From Paenibacillus sp. MAEPY2 (GTDB taxonomy: Bacteria > Bacillota > Bacilli > Paenibacillales > Paenibacillaceae): 64,000 nucleotides of DNA. Positions 18,453 through 27,539 of the stretch are shown in pieces (within the stretch, counting starts at the first letter, position 1; each line of letters begins with the position of its first letter). A program made the translations under genes and the position numbers. The stretch is from contig NZ_AWUK01000038.1 of NCBI RefSeq assembly GCF_000499205.1, forward strand, positions 62,001 to 126,000, given 5' to 3'. The notes under the pieces are model-generated. The model was not told the DNA's origin. It worked only from the letters and a program-made list of their open reading frames with translations, and searched no databases.

Positions 18453-19343
18453 ATGAGTTTATATCTGGAAATCCCGGAACTTGACAAACGACTCCCATTT
18501 CGGAGCTTTATTCACAAAGGAGATGTGCTCTGTTATCCTCACTGGCATAAGGAAATTGAAATTATTTATGTTACCCAAGGAAGCTTGGATTTGGGCTTGA
18601 ATGATAAGGTGATCCGTCTGAAGCAGGGGGAAGTCCAATTCATTAATGGCGGTGACGTCCACTTTTTTTTGTCATCCCCAGACAGTGAGCGAATTGTTAT
18701 TCAATTTGATCTGAATCTGTTTCAAGACGTATCCACACTAATTTACGATGATCGGTCGCTTCGTGACATTTTTACTCAAATAGAGCAATCCAGCAGGAAC
18801 TGGCCTCATGAAACGGCAACCAGGCTTCTTCCTCTTCTTCAAAGCATAAGCACAGAAGATGATGAGCGCAAAGAGGGCTATGCATATATGATCAAGGCTA
18901 GGCTTTACGAAATGTTGGCTTTTATTCTAAGAGAAGTACCAAGGGGGAATGAGACACATCGACCCCAAATTTCGGAACATATCTTGACTCCGACCAAAGA
19001 AATGCTTTTAAAGCTGGAACGAATTTTCGAATATGTAGAAAGGCATTACCAGGAATCAATTATATTAAAGGACGTTGCCGACTATATAGGGTTCAGCCCG
19101 TATTATTTCACTAAGTTCTTCAAGAAAAATACAGGAATGACCTTTATAACCTTTCTAAATGAATATCGACTTAATAAAGCGAAATGGATTTTGCTCAATG
19201 AAAATTATTCAATTACCGAAATAGCTGAGCAGGCGGGATTCAATAGCGTTAAGACGTTTCATCACTTCTTCAAGGAAGCAACGGGGACATCGCCTTTAAA
19301 GTATCGCATGACAATATCCGGGAATAAAACAGCAAGAAAATAG
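18453..19343 (+). CDS. AraC-family regulator
   Basis: A 296-aa protein. The N-terminal cupin domain (CYPHWHKEIEIIYVTQGS, then LKQGEVQFINGGDVHFF) binds a small ligand, and the C-terminal part has two HTH motifs ending ITEIAEQAGFNSVKTFHHFFKEATG. AAGGAGG is upstream of the ATG. It stands 160 bases before a Gfo/Idh/MocA dehydrogenase gene in the same direction. A role in controlling that sugar or inositol dehydrogenase is plausible. Confidence 0.9.
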   Translation: MSLYLEIPELDKRLPFRSFIHKGDVLCYPHWHKEIEIIYVTQGSLDLGLNDKVIRLKQGEVQFINGGDVHFFLSSPDSERIVIQFDLNLFQDVSTLIYDDRSLRDIFTQIEQSSRNWPHETATRLLPLLQSISTEDDERKEGYAYMIKARLYEMLAFILREVPRGNETHRPQISEHILTPTKEMLLKLERIFEYVERHYQESIILKDVADYIGFSPYYFTKFFKKNTGMTFITFLNEYRLNKAKWILLNENYSITEIAEQAGFNSVKTFHHFFKEATGTSPLKYRMTISGNKTARK

Positions 19344-19505
19344 GAAGATAGTCTTTTATCAGACTTGTATGATAAGGGTATTAAACAAGTTGAGGTGCTA
19401 TACATCTTGCATAGAATCAAGGTCGCAGCCACTCATCTTTTTTTACATAAAGTTTGCTGTGAGAAGTCTATGTAGGCATAGTCAAAATGGGAAAGGACGA
19501 TGAAG

Positions 19506-20564
19506 ATGAATAACCGAATTTATAATATAGCAATTGTTGGTTTTGGGGGGATGGGCGGCTATCATTGCCAGTTAATTGAGCCTGTATCACAAATTTCCGT
19601 AATCGGTGTATATGATACTGTTGAATATCGGATGGAATTGGGCAAGGAAGCCGGCTATAAAACATACGCAAGTCTGGATGCTGTTCTGACAGATGAGCTG
19701 GTGGATATCGTTTTGATTGCTACACCTAATGATGTTCACAAAGATATAGCAATTCAAGCTCTGCAGGCTGGTAAACATGTAATTTGCGAAAAACCGGTTA
19801 CAATAACCAGCAAGGACTTTAATGATATTGTCAAGGTAGCGAACCAGGAGAAACGCGTGTTTACGGTCCATCAAAATCGTCGCTGGGATGAAGATTTCCG
19901 GACTGCCAAGGACATCATCGATAAAAAGACTTTGGGCGAGCTGTTCCATTTGGAATCCCGGGTTCAAGGAGCCAACGGCATACCTGGCGACTGGCGCCAG
20001 CTGAAGGATTACGGTGGAGGTATGCTGCTGGATTGGGGCGTGCATTTGCTGGACCAACTGCTGCAGATTACAGATAGCCAAATTGAAAGTGTGGCGGCTA
20101 ATTTAAGTTATATTTTGGGAACCGAAGTGGATGATGGTTTTACGAGTTATATAACGTTTAAAGATGGCCTGACGGCACTGATTGAAGTGGGAACGACTAA
20201 TTATGTGAAGTTACCGAGATGGTATCTCAAAGGAACGGAAGGTACTGCAGTGATTAGGGACTGGGATTTAAGTGGAGAGATTATCACTCGAAATCCGGAT
20301 GTTGCTCATATAGAGCCGAAACCTATTCAAGCGGGGCAGGGATTGACCAAAACGATGGCACCGCCGTCCGAACAGTCCACGTTAAAGTTTGCAATACAAA
20401 AGCCGGACTTGGAAGAGCAAAGTTTCTATGAGAATTTTGTCTCTGTACTCGAAGGGAAATCTGAAATTGCAATTAAGAATGATGAAGTTAACAGAGTACT
20501 TGTACTGATTGAGACCATTTTTGAGGCAGCAGAGACCAAAAGTGTGATCCATAGAAGTATTTAA
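19506..20564 (+). CDS. Gfo/Idh/MocA-family NAD(P)-dependent oxidoreductase
   Basis: A 352-aa cytoplasmic enzyme. The Rossmann fold begins at once (NIAIVGFGGMGGYH), EKPV appears at about residue 95 (CEKPVT), and the C-terminal alpha/beta domain has GGMLLDWGVHLLDQL with the catalytic-site DxGxH motif. Family members oxidise sugars, inositol or their derivatives. ATG 19506 has AAAGGA at 8 bases; ATG 19500 is too close to that site. The substrate cannot be told; the neighbouring AraC gene suggests a carbohydrate. Confidence 0.9.
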   Translation: MNNRIYNIAIVGFGGMGGYHCQLIEPVSQISVIGVYDTVEYRMELGKEAGYKTYASLDAVLTDELVDIVLIATPNDVHKDIAIQALQAGKHVICEKPVTITSKDFNDIVKVANQEKRVFTVHQNRRWDEDFRTAKDIIDKKTLGELFHLESRVQGANGIPGDWRQLKDYGGGMLLDWGVHLLDQLLQITDSQIESVAANLSYILGTEVDDGFTSYITFKDGLTALIEVGTTNYVKLPRWYLKGTEGTAVIRDWDLSGEIITRNPDVAHIEPKPIQAGQGLTKTMAPPSEQSTLKFAIQKPDLEEQSFYENFVSVLEGKSEIAIKNDEVNRVLVLIETIFEAAETKSVIHRSI

Positions 20565-20613
20565 CACGCTTTCTGTTATTGCTGTAACTACCATAGATGC
20601 GTTAAAACTTGTA

Positions 20614-20636
20614 AGCCGTCATAATGACGGCTTTTT
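20614..20636 (+). terminator. Intrinsic terminator after the dehydrogenase
   Basis: AGCCGTCAT / ATGACGGCT, then TTTTT. Confidence 0.85.
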
Positions 20637-20658
20637 GTCTGTCTAGATTTAAATTTAC

Positions 20659-20682
20659 AACAAAATGTGACCAAATGCCGTC
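20659..20682 (+). promoter_or_regulatory. Possible ECF autoregulatory promoter
   Basis: AAC (20659-20661) and CGTC (20679-20682) with 17 bases between match the core of Bacillus ECF promoters, 40 bases before the sigma gene. The match is short. Confidence 0.3.
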
Positions 20683-20721
20683 CTTGAGAGTGTTAGAGAT
20701 ATAAAGGAGGGCAGAACAACC

Positions 20722-21216
20722 ATGCAGCGATTAGTGCCCCAACGGGGAGATCATGTGATGAAAGTCTATGAGACTTACGCGGATACGCTGTTCCGGATTG
20801 CCATGGTGCACCTCGGCAGGCGAGAGGACGCGGAGGAAGCCACTCAGGATACCTTCATCAAGTTAATGGAAAAAGCCCCTACGTTCAACGATGCAGAACA
20901 TCAGAAAGCATGGTTGATCCGGGTCATCACCAATCATTGTAAATCCTTATTAGGCAGAGGCTGGCGCAAACGGGAGGTCAAGTTGGAGGGAGCAGATTCC
21001 CATACGACAGACGACCCCGAAGATCAGGCGCTGATCGAACTCGTACTGTCACTGCCCGTCAAGTATAGATCGGTGGTTCATTTGTACTATTACGAAGATT
21101 ATCCGATCCGGGAAATCGGCGAGATCCTGCAGATCAGCGAGTCTGCGGTGAAGATGCGATTGAAGCGGGGAAGACAGCTGTTAAAACTGGAACTAGAAGG
21201 AGAAGAACCCCAATGA
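20722..21216 (+). CDS. ECF-subfamily RNA polymerase sigma factor
   Basis: A 164-aa sigma factor. Region 2 reads YETYADTLFRIAMVHLGRREDAEEATQDTF (here split as YETYADTLFRIAM and DAEEATQDTF) and region 4 has LPVKYRSVVHLYYYEDY plus the HTH IREIGEILQISESAVKMRL. AAGGAGGG precedes the ATG. Its stop overlaps the start of the next gene in ATGA, so the two are translationally coupled, the normal layout for a sigma factor and its membrane anti-sigma. Confidence 0.93.
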   Translation: MQRLVPQRGDHVMKVYETYADTLFRIAMVHLGRREDAEEATQDTFIKLMEKAPTFNDAEHQKAWLIRVITNHCKSLLGRGWRKREVKLEGADSHTTDDPEDQALIELVLSLPVKYRSVVHLYYYEDYPIREIGEILQISESAVKMRLKRGRQLLKLELEGEEPQ

Positions 21217-22184
21217 ACGAGGAACAATTCAAACGAAACTATAAGAAAGCGGTGGATCAGATGAAAACAAACGACCAAATGAAAAAAAGGATAGAGCAGA
21301 CTTTGAACACACAACGTCATGAGCAAAAACGCCAGCGAAAACCTTTTTATATTGCAGCAAGCGTCGTCATCGCTGCCAGTATTGGACTTGCGGCGCCAAG
21401 CATATGGCAGCAAGTGAGCGGACCGGCCGCGCCAGTGACACAGGTGGCACAGGTCACTCCGGGCGCGTTATTCGACCCGGTGGTGATTCCGAAGATGGAG
21501 CTTCCAGATTCGAAGAGTAATGGCGTTAAGGCCGATATGCTTCAACTGGTGGTCTATCAAGGCAATGTCTACACACAGTCCGCTACTTCGCTTGACGGTC
21601 CGGATGCGCTTGCTTTGCGCGGACAGAAGTTAGGCACTACAACAGGCGGCATCCATGAGCTGAGCGACCAAGATGAGTACACGGAGCTGGCCTCCAACAT
21701 TGGAGAAGCGGACATCTATGCGGTCAACGGCTACGACACGAATTTCCGCATCATGTCCTACACCGAGATCGATGGTCAGGGGTATGCCCAACTGTTTGAC
21801 CAGAGCAACGGCATCACTATCGGCAGCGGCGAAGACCTGATCGGCAAGCTTCATCTCGAAGGCAACGTCGCTTCGGCGCAGTGGGAGACCTTCGCCAGCT
21901 GGAACAACGGCTTACAGCAGCTGCAGTCGCTCGCATCGGACAAATCGCTAAAAAGCTTTATTTCAGCGCTATATGCGGCAAAACCGATAGCGACGAGCCC
22001 GGAACTGGAGGAGCACCTTTACGGGCAGGAAGATCGCAAAATCATCTACCTGACGCTTGAAGATAAGACGCAGGTCCAACTGGTTCTGTTCGGCGAAGGT
22101 CTGGTTCGCTACGGCAATGTACCGGTGTTCTTCGAAATGGAGAAAGGTGCCTTCCAGTCGTTCTGGAACAGCCTGGGTGAGTAA
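21213..22184 (+). CDS. Putative membrane anti-sigma factor
   Basis: A 323-aa protein with a charged cytoplasmic N-terminus of about 45 residues (Lys/Gln-rich, AEEQFKRNY-like helix), one membrane span at about residues 47-65 (FYIAASVVIAASIGLAAPS) and a large extracytoplasmic domain. This topology and the ATGA overlap with the ECF gene indicate an anti-sigma factor that holds the sigma at the membrane. I do not recognise the sensor domain, and no zinc-binding ZAS motif is visible. Confidence 0.75.
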   Translation: MNEEQFKRNYKKAVDQMKTNDQMKKRIEQTLNTQRHEQKRQRKPFYIAASVVIAASIGLAAPSIWQQVSGPAAPVTQVAQVTPGALFDPVVIPKMELPDSKSNGVKADMLQLVVYQGNVYTQSATSLDGPDALALRGQKLGTTTGGIHELSDQDEYTELASNIGEADIYAVNGYDTNFRIMSYTEIDGQGYAQLFDQSNGITIGSGEDLIGKLHLEGNVASAQWETFASWNNGLQQLQSLASDKSLKSFISALYAAKPIATSPELEEHLYGQEDRKIIYLTLEDKTQVQLVLFGEGLVRYGNVPVFFEMEKGAFQSFWNSLGE

Positions 22185-22295
22185 GGTGAAACCAACGAGA
22201 AGATGAACGTTCAGGAATAGGGAACTAACTTTATGCTGATTCAAAAGATACTGGAGAAGATCGTCTAACTGTTTGGATCAAATTAAGATGGCAAA

Positions 22296-22335
22296 AAGCC
22301 CACGTAATGCTCCAACTTGAGCAGCACGTGGGCTT
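22296..22335. terminator. Hairpin between convergent genes
   Basis: AAGCCCACGT ... ACGTGGGCTT with an inner GCTC/GAGC pair. It can serve both the sigma operon and the convergent VOC gene; an A-run lies on the left side. Confidence 0.75.
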
Positions 22336-22344
22336 CGATTTGAA

Positions 22345-22809
22345 TTACTGTTGGTTAGAAATCACTCTATCCAGGAATGTATCAGCGTCGCTATTAAATT
22401 TCCAAACGATACCAAATTTATCGACCAACATTCCGAAGCAGGAAGACCAAGGCATTTCTGATAAAGGCATGATGACATAGCCACCTACAGACAAATTAGA
22501 AAAGTAATTGCCCATTGCCTGTTTATCATCAATAATAATGCTAATGATTACATTGTTACCTTTAACCAACTCCCCCGTTACGTTCTTCATCGAAGGAAGT
22601 ATATCTGACATCATTATTTTTCCTCCAGCGAATTCTAACGATGACTCCATAATCATGTTTAACTCATTTTCTGGCAAAGGGTAGTCCGGATCTTGTGAAA
22701 AATCCTTGAATTTCACTTTTTTTACTTCACTTGCGTTTAAAGCTTCTGAATAAAACGCGATAACCTGCTCTGTGTTCCCATCAAAGTTTAAATATGAGAT
22801 AACTGACAT
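22345..22809 (-). CDS. PhnB-like VOC-superfamily protein
   Basis: A 154-aa protein with two beta-alpha-beta repeats of the glyoxalase/bleomycin-resistance fold: SVISYLNFDGNTEQVIAFY at the start and WSSCFGMLVDKFGIVWKF near the end, the latter typical of PhnB-like (3-demethylubiquinone methyltransferase-like) members. Exact function is unknown for this group. It is divergent from a WYL regulator and the 108-base gap holds a large perfect dyad, so the two are probably co-regulated. Confidence 0.85.
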   Translation of the reverse strand: MSVISYLNFDGNTEQVIAFYSEALNASEVKKVKFKDFSQDPDYPLPENELNMIMESSLEFAGGKIMMSDILPSMKNVTGELVKGNNVIISIIIDDKQAMGNYFSNLSVGGYVIMPLSEMPWSSCFGMLVDKFGIVWKFNSDADTFLDRVISNQQ

Positions 22810-22842
22810 GATAAAACCTCCTCTTTGTAATACTTGAAGTGT

Positions 22843-22885
22843 AAGCTATAATAGGTGACATCTACATTGTCACCTATTATAGCTT
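22843..22885. promoter_or_regulatory. 43-bp perfect dyad in a divergent promoter region
   Basis: AAGCTATAATAGGTGACA (22843-22860) and its exact complement TGTCACCTATTATAGCTT (22868-22885) enclose 7 bases. Each arm contains TATAAT, one on each strand (22847-22852 on plus; complement of 22876-22881 on minus), so the same structure can hold both -10 boxes and an operator. No T-run follows, which argues against a terminator. Confidence 0.7.
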
Positions 22886-22917
22886 TGTTCAAATTTTTTT
22901 TAACTAAAAGGAGTACT

Positions 22918-23829
22918 ATGAATAAGATTGAAAGATTAATATCTATCATAATGATCTTGCTGCAAAAAAATGTGGTTTCAGCCACCGAATTCGCCAAATT
23001 ATTCAATGTGTCAAAAAGAACGATTCTGCGTGATATGGAAACACTCGGATTATCAAACATTCCCATTTATTCTATTAATGGAGTGAACGGCGGATACGGG
23101 ATTATGAATGAATACAAAATAGACAAACGACTTTTAAGTAGCAAAGACTTAGAAAATATACTAACTGCACTCGGTGGATTAGGAAAAATTCTATTTAGCG
23201 ACGAAGTAGAATCAACGCTTAAAAAGATTGAATCGATGATAGGTTCAACGACTTCGGGAGGTACAATTCAACTGTCTTTTTACAATTGGGATGGTCGTCC
23301 TGAAATTGTGCAAATCTTAAAGACTTGTCAGGAAGCAATAGAGCAAGGAAGGTTACTTACATTCGATTATATAGATCAAAGTGGAGTCAAGTCGCAGAGA
23401 CGGGTCGAGCCATACCAGCTTCATTTTAGTGAAATGAGTTGGTATTTGAAGGGGTTTTGTTTAGATCGAATGGAATATCGAACTTTTAAATTGTCCAGAA
23501 CGGATAATCTGAATATCGATATTAAAACATTTGTTGCTAGAGATTATATGACTGAACAGAAATCAGAGCAATATTATCAACCGAAACTAATTACAATTAA
23601 AGTATTGATCTCACATCGGATAAAAGATCAATTTATTGAAAGATATGGTCAAAAAAGGATTGAAGCCTATAATTCTGAACTCCTAATAGCCGAAATAGAT
23701 ATGCCGCAAAACGACTTTGGATTCCGGTTTTTAGCTAGTTTCGGAACGGACTTGGAAATCATAGAACCTAAAGCATATGTTGAAGAATTTCGAGAGTTTC
23801 TAAATGCGATGATAAATAAATATGCCTAG
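22918..23829 (+). CDS. HTH/WYL-domain transcriptional regulator
   Basis: A 303-aa protein. The N-terminal winged helix (KNVVSATEFAKLFNVSKRTI, then LRDMETL) is of the DeoR-like HTH_11 type, and the C-terminal WYL domain (LLTFDYIDQ, RRVEPYQLHFSEMSWYLKGF) senses ligand. ATG 22918 has AAAAGGAG; an open frame extends 63 bases upstream through the dyad but is not supported. It probably regulates the divergent PhnB-like gene and itself. Confidence 0.9.
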   Translation: MNKIERLISIIMILLQKNVVSATEFAKLFNVSKRTILRDMETLGLSNIPIYSINGVNGGYGIMNEYKIDKRLLSSKDLENILTALGGLGKILFSDEVESTLKKIESMIGSTTSGGTIQLSFYNWDGRPEIVQILKTCQEAIEQGRLLTFDYIDQSGVKSQRRVEPYQLHFSEMSWYLKGFCLDRMEYRTFKLSRTDNLNIDIKTFVARDYMTEQKSEQYYQPKLITIKVLISHRIKDQFIERYGQKRIEAYNSELLIAEIDMPQNDFGFRFLASFGTDLEIIEPKAYVEEFREFLNAMINKYA

Positions 23830-23910
23830 TAATTTATAACTTAATTCTGTTACATGTTTCGGCTTTGTATCGGGTTGTTTCTAATAATGAAAAGAAGGAG
23901 GTACTTAGTT

Positions 23911-24426
23911 ATGGAAAAAGCGATCTACTTAATTACAGGCGTAATGGCTTCTGGAAAGTCAACAGTAGCGGAGCTGCTGGCTTCGAAGCTGGAAAAAGCC
24001 GTGCATCTGCGTGGAGATATATTCCGTCGCATGATTGTATCCGGACGCGAAGACATGTCCGCTGAACCGTCGGAAGAAGCAGTCCGTCAATTATATTTGC
24101 GTTATCAGTTAGCCGCAAATGCCGCAAAAACCTACTATGAAAATGGTTTTTCTGTAGTTTTGCAGGATAATTACTATGGTGCGGAATTAGTCTATATGAT
24201 GGACCAGTTAAAGGATTACCGGGTTCAGTTAGTTGTGCTCTGTCCTAAGGTAGAGGTAGTAAAAGAGCGTGAAAAATCAAGAGGAAAGGTCGGGTACACT
24301 GGCTTTACGGTAGAGAATTTGTATTCAGACTTTTTGAAAGAAACACCTCAAATCGGATTTTGGCTGGACAGTTCGGAGCAGTCACCTGAGCAATCAGTAA
24401 ATGATATTTTACAGCACTTTAGATGA
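23911..24426 (+). CDS. P-loop small-molecule kinase (AAA_33 type)
   Basis: A 171-aa protein with Walker A GVMASGKSTVAEL at residues 9-21, a lid-like Arg region (REKSRGKVGY) and a conserved VVLQDNYYG in the position of Walker B/substrate loop. The family phosphorylates nucleosides, antibiotics or sugars, and chloramphenicol phosphotransferase is a distant relative. AAGGAGG lies at a good distance from ATG 23911, and the longer frame starting 57 bases upstream is not needed. The substrate is unknown. Confidence 0.85.
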   Translation: MEKAIYLITGVMASGKSTVAELLASKLEKAVHLRGDIFRRMIVSGREDMSAEPSEEAVRQLYLRYQLAANAAKTYYENGFSVVLQDNYYGAELVYMMDQLKDYRVQLVVLCPKVEVVKEREKSRGKVGYTGFTVENLYSDFLKETPQIGFWLDSSEQSPEQSVNDILQHFR

Positions 24427-24485
24427 AAACCAATGACTAATTTCAAGTTGCAAAAAGTCACAGAATGCTCTGAATATGTAGTTTT

Positions 24486-25370
24486 TCAAACTTTGTACAA
24501 TGCATAATGATCATTAAAATATGCAATAATAAAGTCACGGAAATTTCTGGCCGAAGAAGACAAATGTCTATCCTTCACCCAAGATAGTCCCACTGGATAG
24601 GTAGGATTAATATCCGCGATTCTGACGTAAATCAAATCCAATTTTCTACAGACAGAAATAGGGAGCAATGCGATACCCTGATTAACCTTAATAATTTCCG
24701 CAAGTAAATGAGAATCTACCTCGAATATATTCTTAGGAGTGAATCCTGCTTTTTTACAAAGCTCGGTTGTAAAGAAGCTATATTCCTCATTATTAGCAAG
24801 GGAAATAAAAGATTCATCGGCCACATTGCTTAGCGAAATTTCAGATTTTGTCGCAAACTTGTGAGTGGATGGTAAAACTAGCACTATATCTTCATTAATA
24901 AGGACACAACTTTCAATCTCATCGTCCGCTATAGGTGGACCTGCGATCCCCAAATCAATATCCCCTTTTTTTAAGCTTGCAAGGATGTCATTTCTAGCTC
25001 CAAGTCCTTGTTGTATATTGGAATCCGGCCACTGGGTAATGTACCTGCTGATCAATCCAGATAGGAATCTGGGATTTGAAATCGATATTTTGATGGTATG
25101 GTCAATTTCCTTATCCTTCGTCTGAATTTCCATTCTTGCATTTTCAATTTCGGTGAAAATCCTGTTGACATGGTTCAAGAGGATTTTTCCGGATGCATTC
25201 AATTGTATATTTCTCCCTTTCCGATCAAATAAGGTTGTACCCAACTCATCCTCAAGTCTCTTTATCGTCAGGCTTAAAGAAGGCTGAGCAATATTTAATT
25301 GTTCGGCAGCCTTAGAAATATGTTCTGTATAAGCGACGGTCTGAAAGTATTTCAACTGAAGCAGCTCCAC
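24486..25370 (-). CDS. LysR-family regulator (acetoacetate decarboxylase locus)
   Basis: A 294-aa protein. The N-terminal HTH (LLQLKYFQTVAYTEHISKAA, then EQLNIAQPSLSLTIKRLE) is the LysR signature and the rest a periplasmic-binding-like ligand domain. I placed the start at GTG 25370 because AGAGGTG is 7 bases upstream and the LysR N-terminus begins there; the open frame runs 17 codons further. It is divergent from adc; a 16-bp palindrome lies 18 bases behind the start, so it probably controls both directions. Confidence 0.9.
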   Translation of the reverse strand: MELLQLKYFQTVAYTEHISKAAEQLNIAQPSLSLTIKRLEDELGTTLFDRKGRNIQLNASGKILLNHVNRIFTEIENARMEIQTKDKEIDHTIKISISNPRFLSGLISRYITQWPDSNIQQGLGARNDILASLKKGDIDLGIAGPPIADDEIESCVLINEDIVLVLPSTHKFATKSEISLSNVADESFISLANNEEYSFFTTELCKKAGFTPKNIFEVDSHLLAEIIKVNQGIALLPISVCRKLDLIYVRIADINPTYPVGLSWVKDRHLSSSARNFRDFIIAYFNDHYALYKV

Positions 25371-25387
25371 TATATCGCACCTCTTAT

Positions 25388-25403
25388 ATTTATTATAATA
25401 AAT
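25388..25403. promoter_or_regulatory. Perfect 16-bp palindrome between lysR and adc
   Basis: ATTTATTA/TAATAAAT. AT-rich palindromes with the T-N11-A form are usual LysR binding sites. It is close to the lysR start, which fits autoregulation. Confidence 0.45.
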
Positions 25404-25531
25404 GAGTTTATATATTATCATGTATTAGATTAAATGTAAATTGAGATGTACAATGGGTCTTGTAATCATCATTTCGATAGAGAAATCAGACAACAGAATG
25501 AAGAAACTAGAGATCGGAAGGTGTCTTTCAG

Positions 25532-26275
25532 ATGAGAAAGGAAGAAGTGGTTAAGCAATTTACAACTCCGCTGGATGCAGGAGCATATCCTTTGGGGCCA
25601 TATCGTTTTTATAATCGTGAATATCTGAACATTTTATATAGGACTGATCTGGAAAGCATCAGAAAAATCGTTCCGGAACCATTGGAGGTTACCTCTCCGC
25701 TTGTAAGGTTTGAGATTATGAAAATGCCAGATGTAACAGGGCTGGGTTCCTATACAGAGTGTGGTCAGGTAATACCTGTTAACTATGAAGGAGAGGAAGG
25801 AGATTATCTCCACGCAATGTACGTAGACAGTTTTCCGGCAATCGCATCAGGTAGGGAAATAGGTGCCTATCCTAAAAAAATGGGCAAACCTAGTTTGTAT
25901 GTAGACTCCGACACTTTGGTTGGACTTATGGATTATGGCTCTTTGAGAGTGGCTACCGCTACCATGGGATACAAGCATTTTCCGCTTGATCATTCGGAGG
26001 CGCTACAAGAGATTGTTAAACCAAATTATATGCTGAAAAAGATGCCTAGTTATGACGGATATCCAAGAATCTGTGAATTGGTCCGGAGCCAAATTACGGA
26101 TATTAAAATAAAGGGTGCCTGGTCAGGCCCTGCAAGACTGGAGCTATTCGCTCATGCACTTGCGCCGATGGCAGATTTGCCTGTACTTGAGGTTGTTTCG
26201 GCTTCCCATATCATAACAGAGCTTTCGCTGCCTTCTCCAACAGTTATATATGATTATTTAGCTGATGAAAAATAA
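25532..26275 (+). CDS. adc: Acetoacetate decarboxylase
   Basis: A 247-aa cytoplasmic enzyme that converts acetoacetate to acetone and CO2 by a Schiff base. GAYPKKMGKP at residues 111-120 places the Schiff-base lysine at 115 and the neighbouring pKa-lowering lysine at 116, the same numbering as in the Clostridium enzyme. The catalytic-pocket Arg/Glu region is present (MYVDSFPAIASGREIG). GGAAGGTG precedes the ATG. The following gene encodes a ketopantoate-reductase-like enzyme 44 bases later. Related proteins exist that decarboxylate or condense other keto-acids, so the natural substrate is not certain. Confidence 0.9.
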   Translation: MRKEEVVKQFTTPLDAGAYPLGPYRFYNREYLNILYRTDLESIRKIVPEPLEVTSPLVRFEIMKMPDVTGLGSYTECGQVIPVNYEGEEGDYLHAMYVDSFPAIASGREIGAYPKKMGKPSLYVDSDTLVGLMDYGSLRVATATMGYKHFPLDHSEALQEIVKPNYMLKKMPSYDGYPRICELVRSQITDIKIKGAWSGPARLELFAHALAPMADLPVLEVVSASHIITELSLPSPTVIYDYLADEK

Positions 26276-26319
26276 ACGTCATTAAAAGCAATCAAAAAGA
26301 AAAGGTAGGGGAATTCCAT

Positions 26320-27351
26320 ATGAGAATTGCAATTTTAGGAGCAGGTTCCTTAGGAACCATCGCTGGTGCATATATTGCTGCCGGCGGAAAAGATGTAGAG
26401 TTGATCGATGTCTATCAAGCACATGTTGACGCATTAAACCAGACAGGGGCCCAAATTACTGGAACTACGGATTTTCAAGCAAAGGTGAAGGCCATTACTC
26501 CTGACGACATGTCAGGAACATATGATTTAGTCTTGCTTTTAACTAAACAGCTATATAACGAGTCCGTTCTAAAAGACCTGTTGCCGTATTTAGATGACCA
26601 AAGTGTTGTGCTTTCCTTGCAAAACGGTATCCCAGAAGAGAAGGTGGCTTCCATTGTTGGCCTAGAACGGGTAATTGCCGGATCTGTTGAATTTGGTGCT
26701 ACGTTTATTGAACCGGGAGTATCAAGACTTACAACAGAGTTCAATCGCTTTAAACAGTACGCTTTTCAAATTGGCGAATTAAATGGTGAAACAACCGAAA
26801 GAATTCAAAAGATCAAATCTATACTTGACCTTGTGGGTGGAACACATATTTCCGATAATCTGGTGGGCACGAAGTGGTCTAAATTGCTTATTAACAATGC
26901 ATTTAGCGGCTTATCTGCAGCACTAAACGTGGAGTATGGCGTTGTGCTTGATCATGATATTAGTATTGTAAGTGCCGTTCGTATTGCCGATGAAACGATC
27001 AAAGTTGGACACGCAAATGGTGTGAAATTTGCCACGATGAGTAGCTTTGATATTGAATCTTTGGAAATACAAAGTGATAAGGATATCCCGAAACGCATTG
27101 ACACACTTCGGGTTCTCATGGAGTCCTCCCGACTGTTAAAAGCAAGTATGCTACAGGATCTCGAAAAGCAACGGAAGACCGAAATTGATTATATCAATGG
27201 AGTAGTTCCACGGTCAGCTTCAGGCAAACAGATCTCAACACCTTATAATGATATGGTAGTAAGATTAGTCAAACAAGCTGAAGAATCTCAAACCGTGCCT
27301 GATTTCGAGACTAATATTAAGTTCTTTGAAGAGCTTAACAATAACAGATGA
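26320..27351 (+). CDS. 2-dehydropantoate 2-reductase-like (ApbA/PanE family)
   Basis: A 343-aa NADP-dependent enzyme. The Rossmann motif ILGAGSLGTIAGAYIAAGG is at residues 4-22, LQNGIP at about 107-112 marks the substrate loop, and KWSKLLINNAFSGLSA carries the catalytic Lys and Asn of the C-terminal helical domain. At 343 residues it is longer than panE products of about 300, so it may reduce another 2-keto compound. GGTAGGGG precedes the ATG. It shares the operon with adc, which suggests joint metabolism of a keto-acid. Confidence 0.85.
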   Translation: MRIAILGAGSLGTIAGAYIAAGGKDVELIDVYQAHVDALNQTGAQITGTTDFQAKVKAITPDDMSGTYDLVLLLTKQLYNESVLKDLLPYLDDQSVVLSLQNGIPEEKVASIVGLERVIAGSVEFGATFIEPGVSRLTTEFNRFKQYAFQIGELNGETTERIQKIKSILDLVGGTHISDNLVGTKWSKLLINNAFSGLSAALNVEYGVVLDHDISIVSAVRIADETIKVGHANGVKFATMSSFDIESLEIQSDKDIPKRIDTLRVLMESSRLLKASMLQDLEKQRKTEIDYINGVVPRSASGKQISTPYNDMVVRLVKQAEESQTVPDFETNIKFFEELNNNR

Positions 27352-27376
27352 TATAAGCGAGTTGAAGATCGCCAGA

Positions 27377-27416
27377 AAACGTGTTGAGGAGAATAATTCC
27401 TCAATGCGTTTTTTTT
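27377..27416 (+). terminator. Intrinsic terminator of the adc operon
   Basis: AAACGTGTTGAGGA / TCCTCAATGCGTTT with one mismatched pair, followed by a run of eight T. Confidence 0.85.
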
Positions 27417-27539
27417 ATCGCTAAACGTTTCCTTAAAGCTTAGTCAATTGGGATAATGTCCCATAGTAGATCCCAGTAGAAACAGCAGATAATAAAAGCA
27501 CGATTAAGTTCAAAGTTATTTGGTTTAACTATCCACTAC

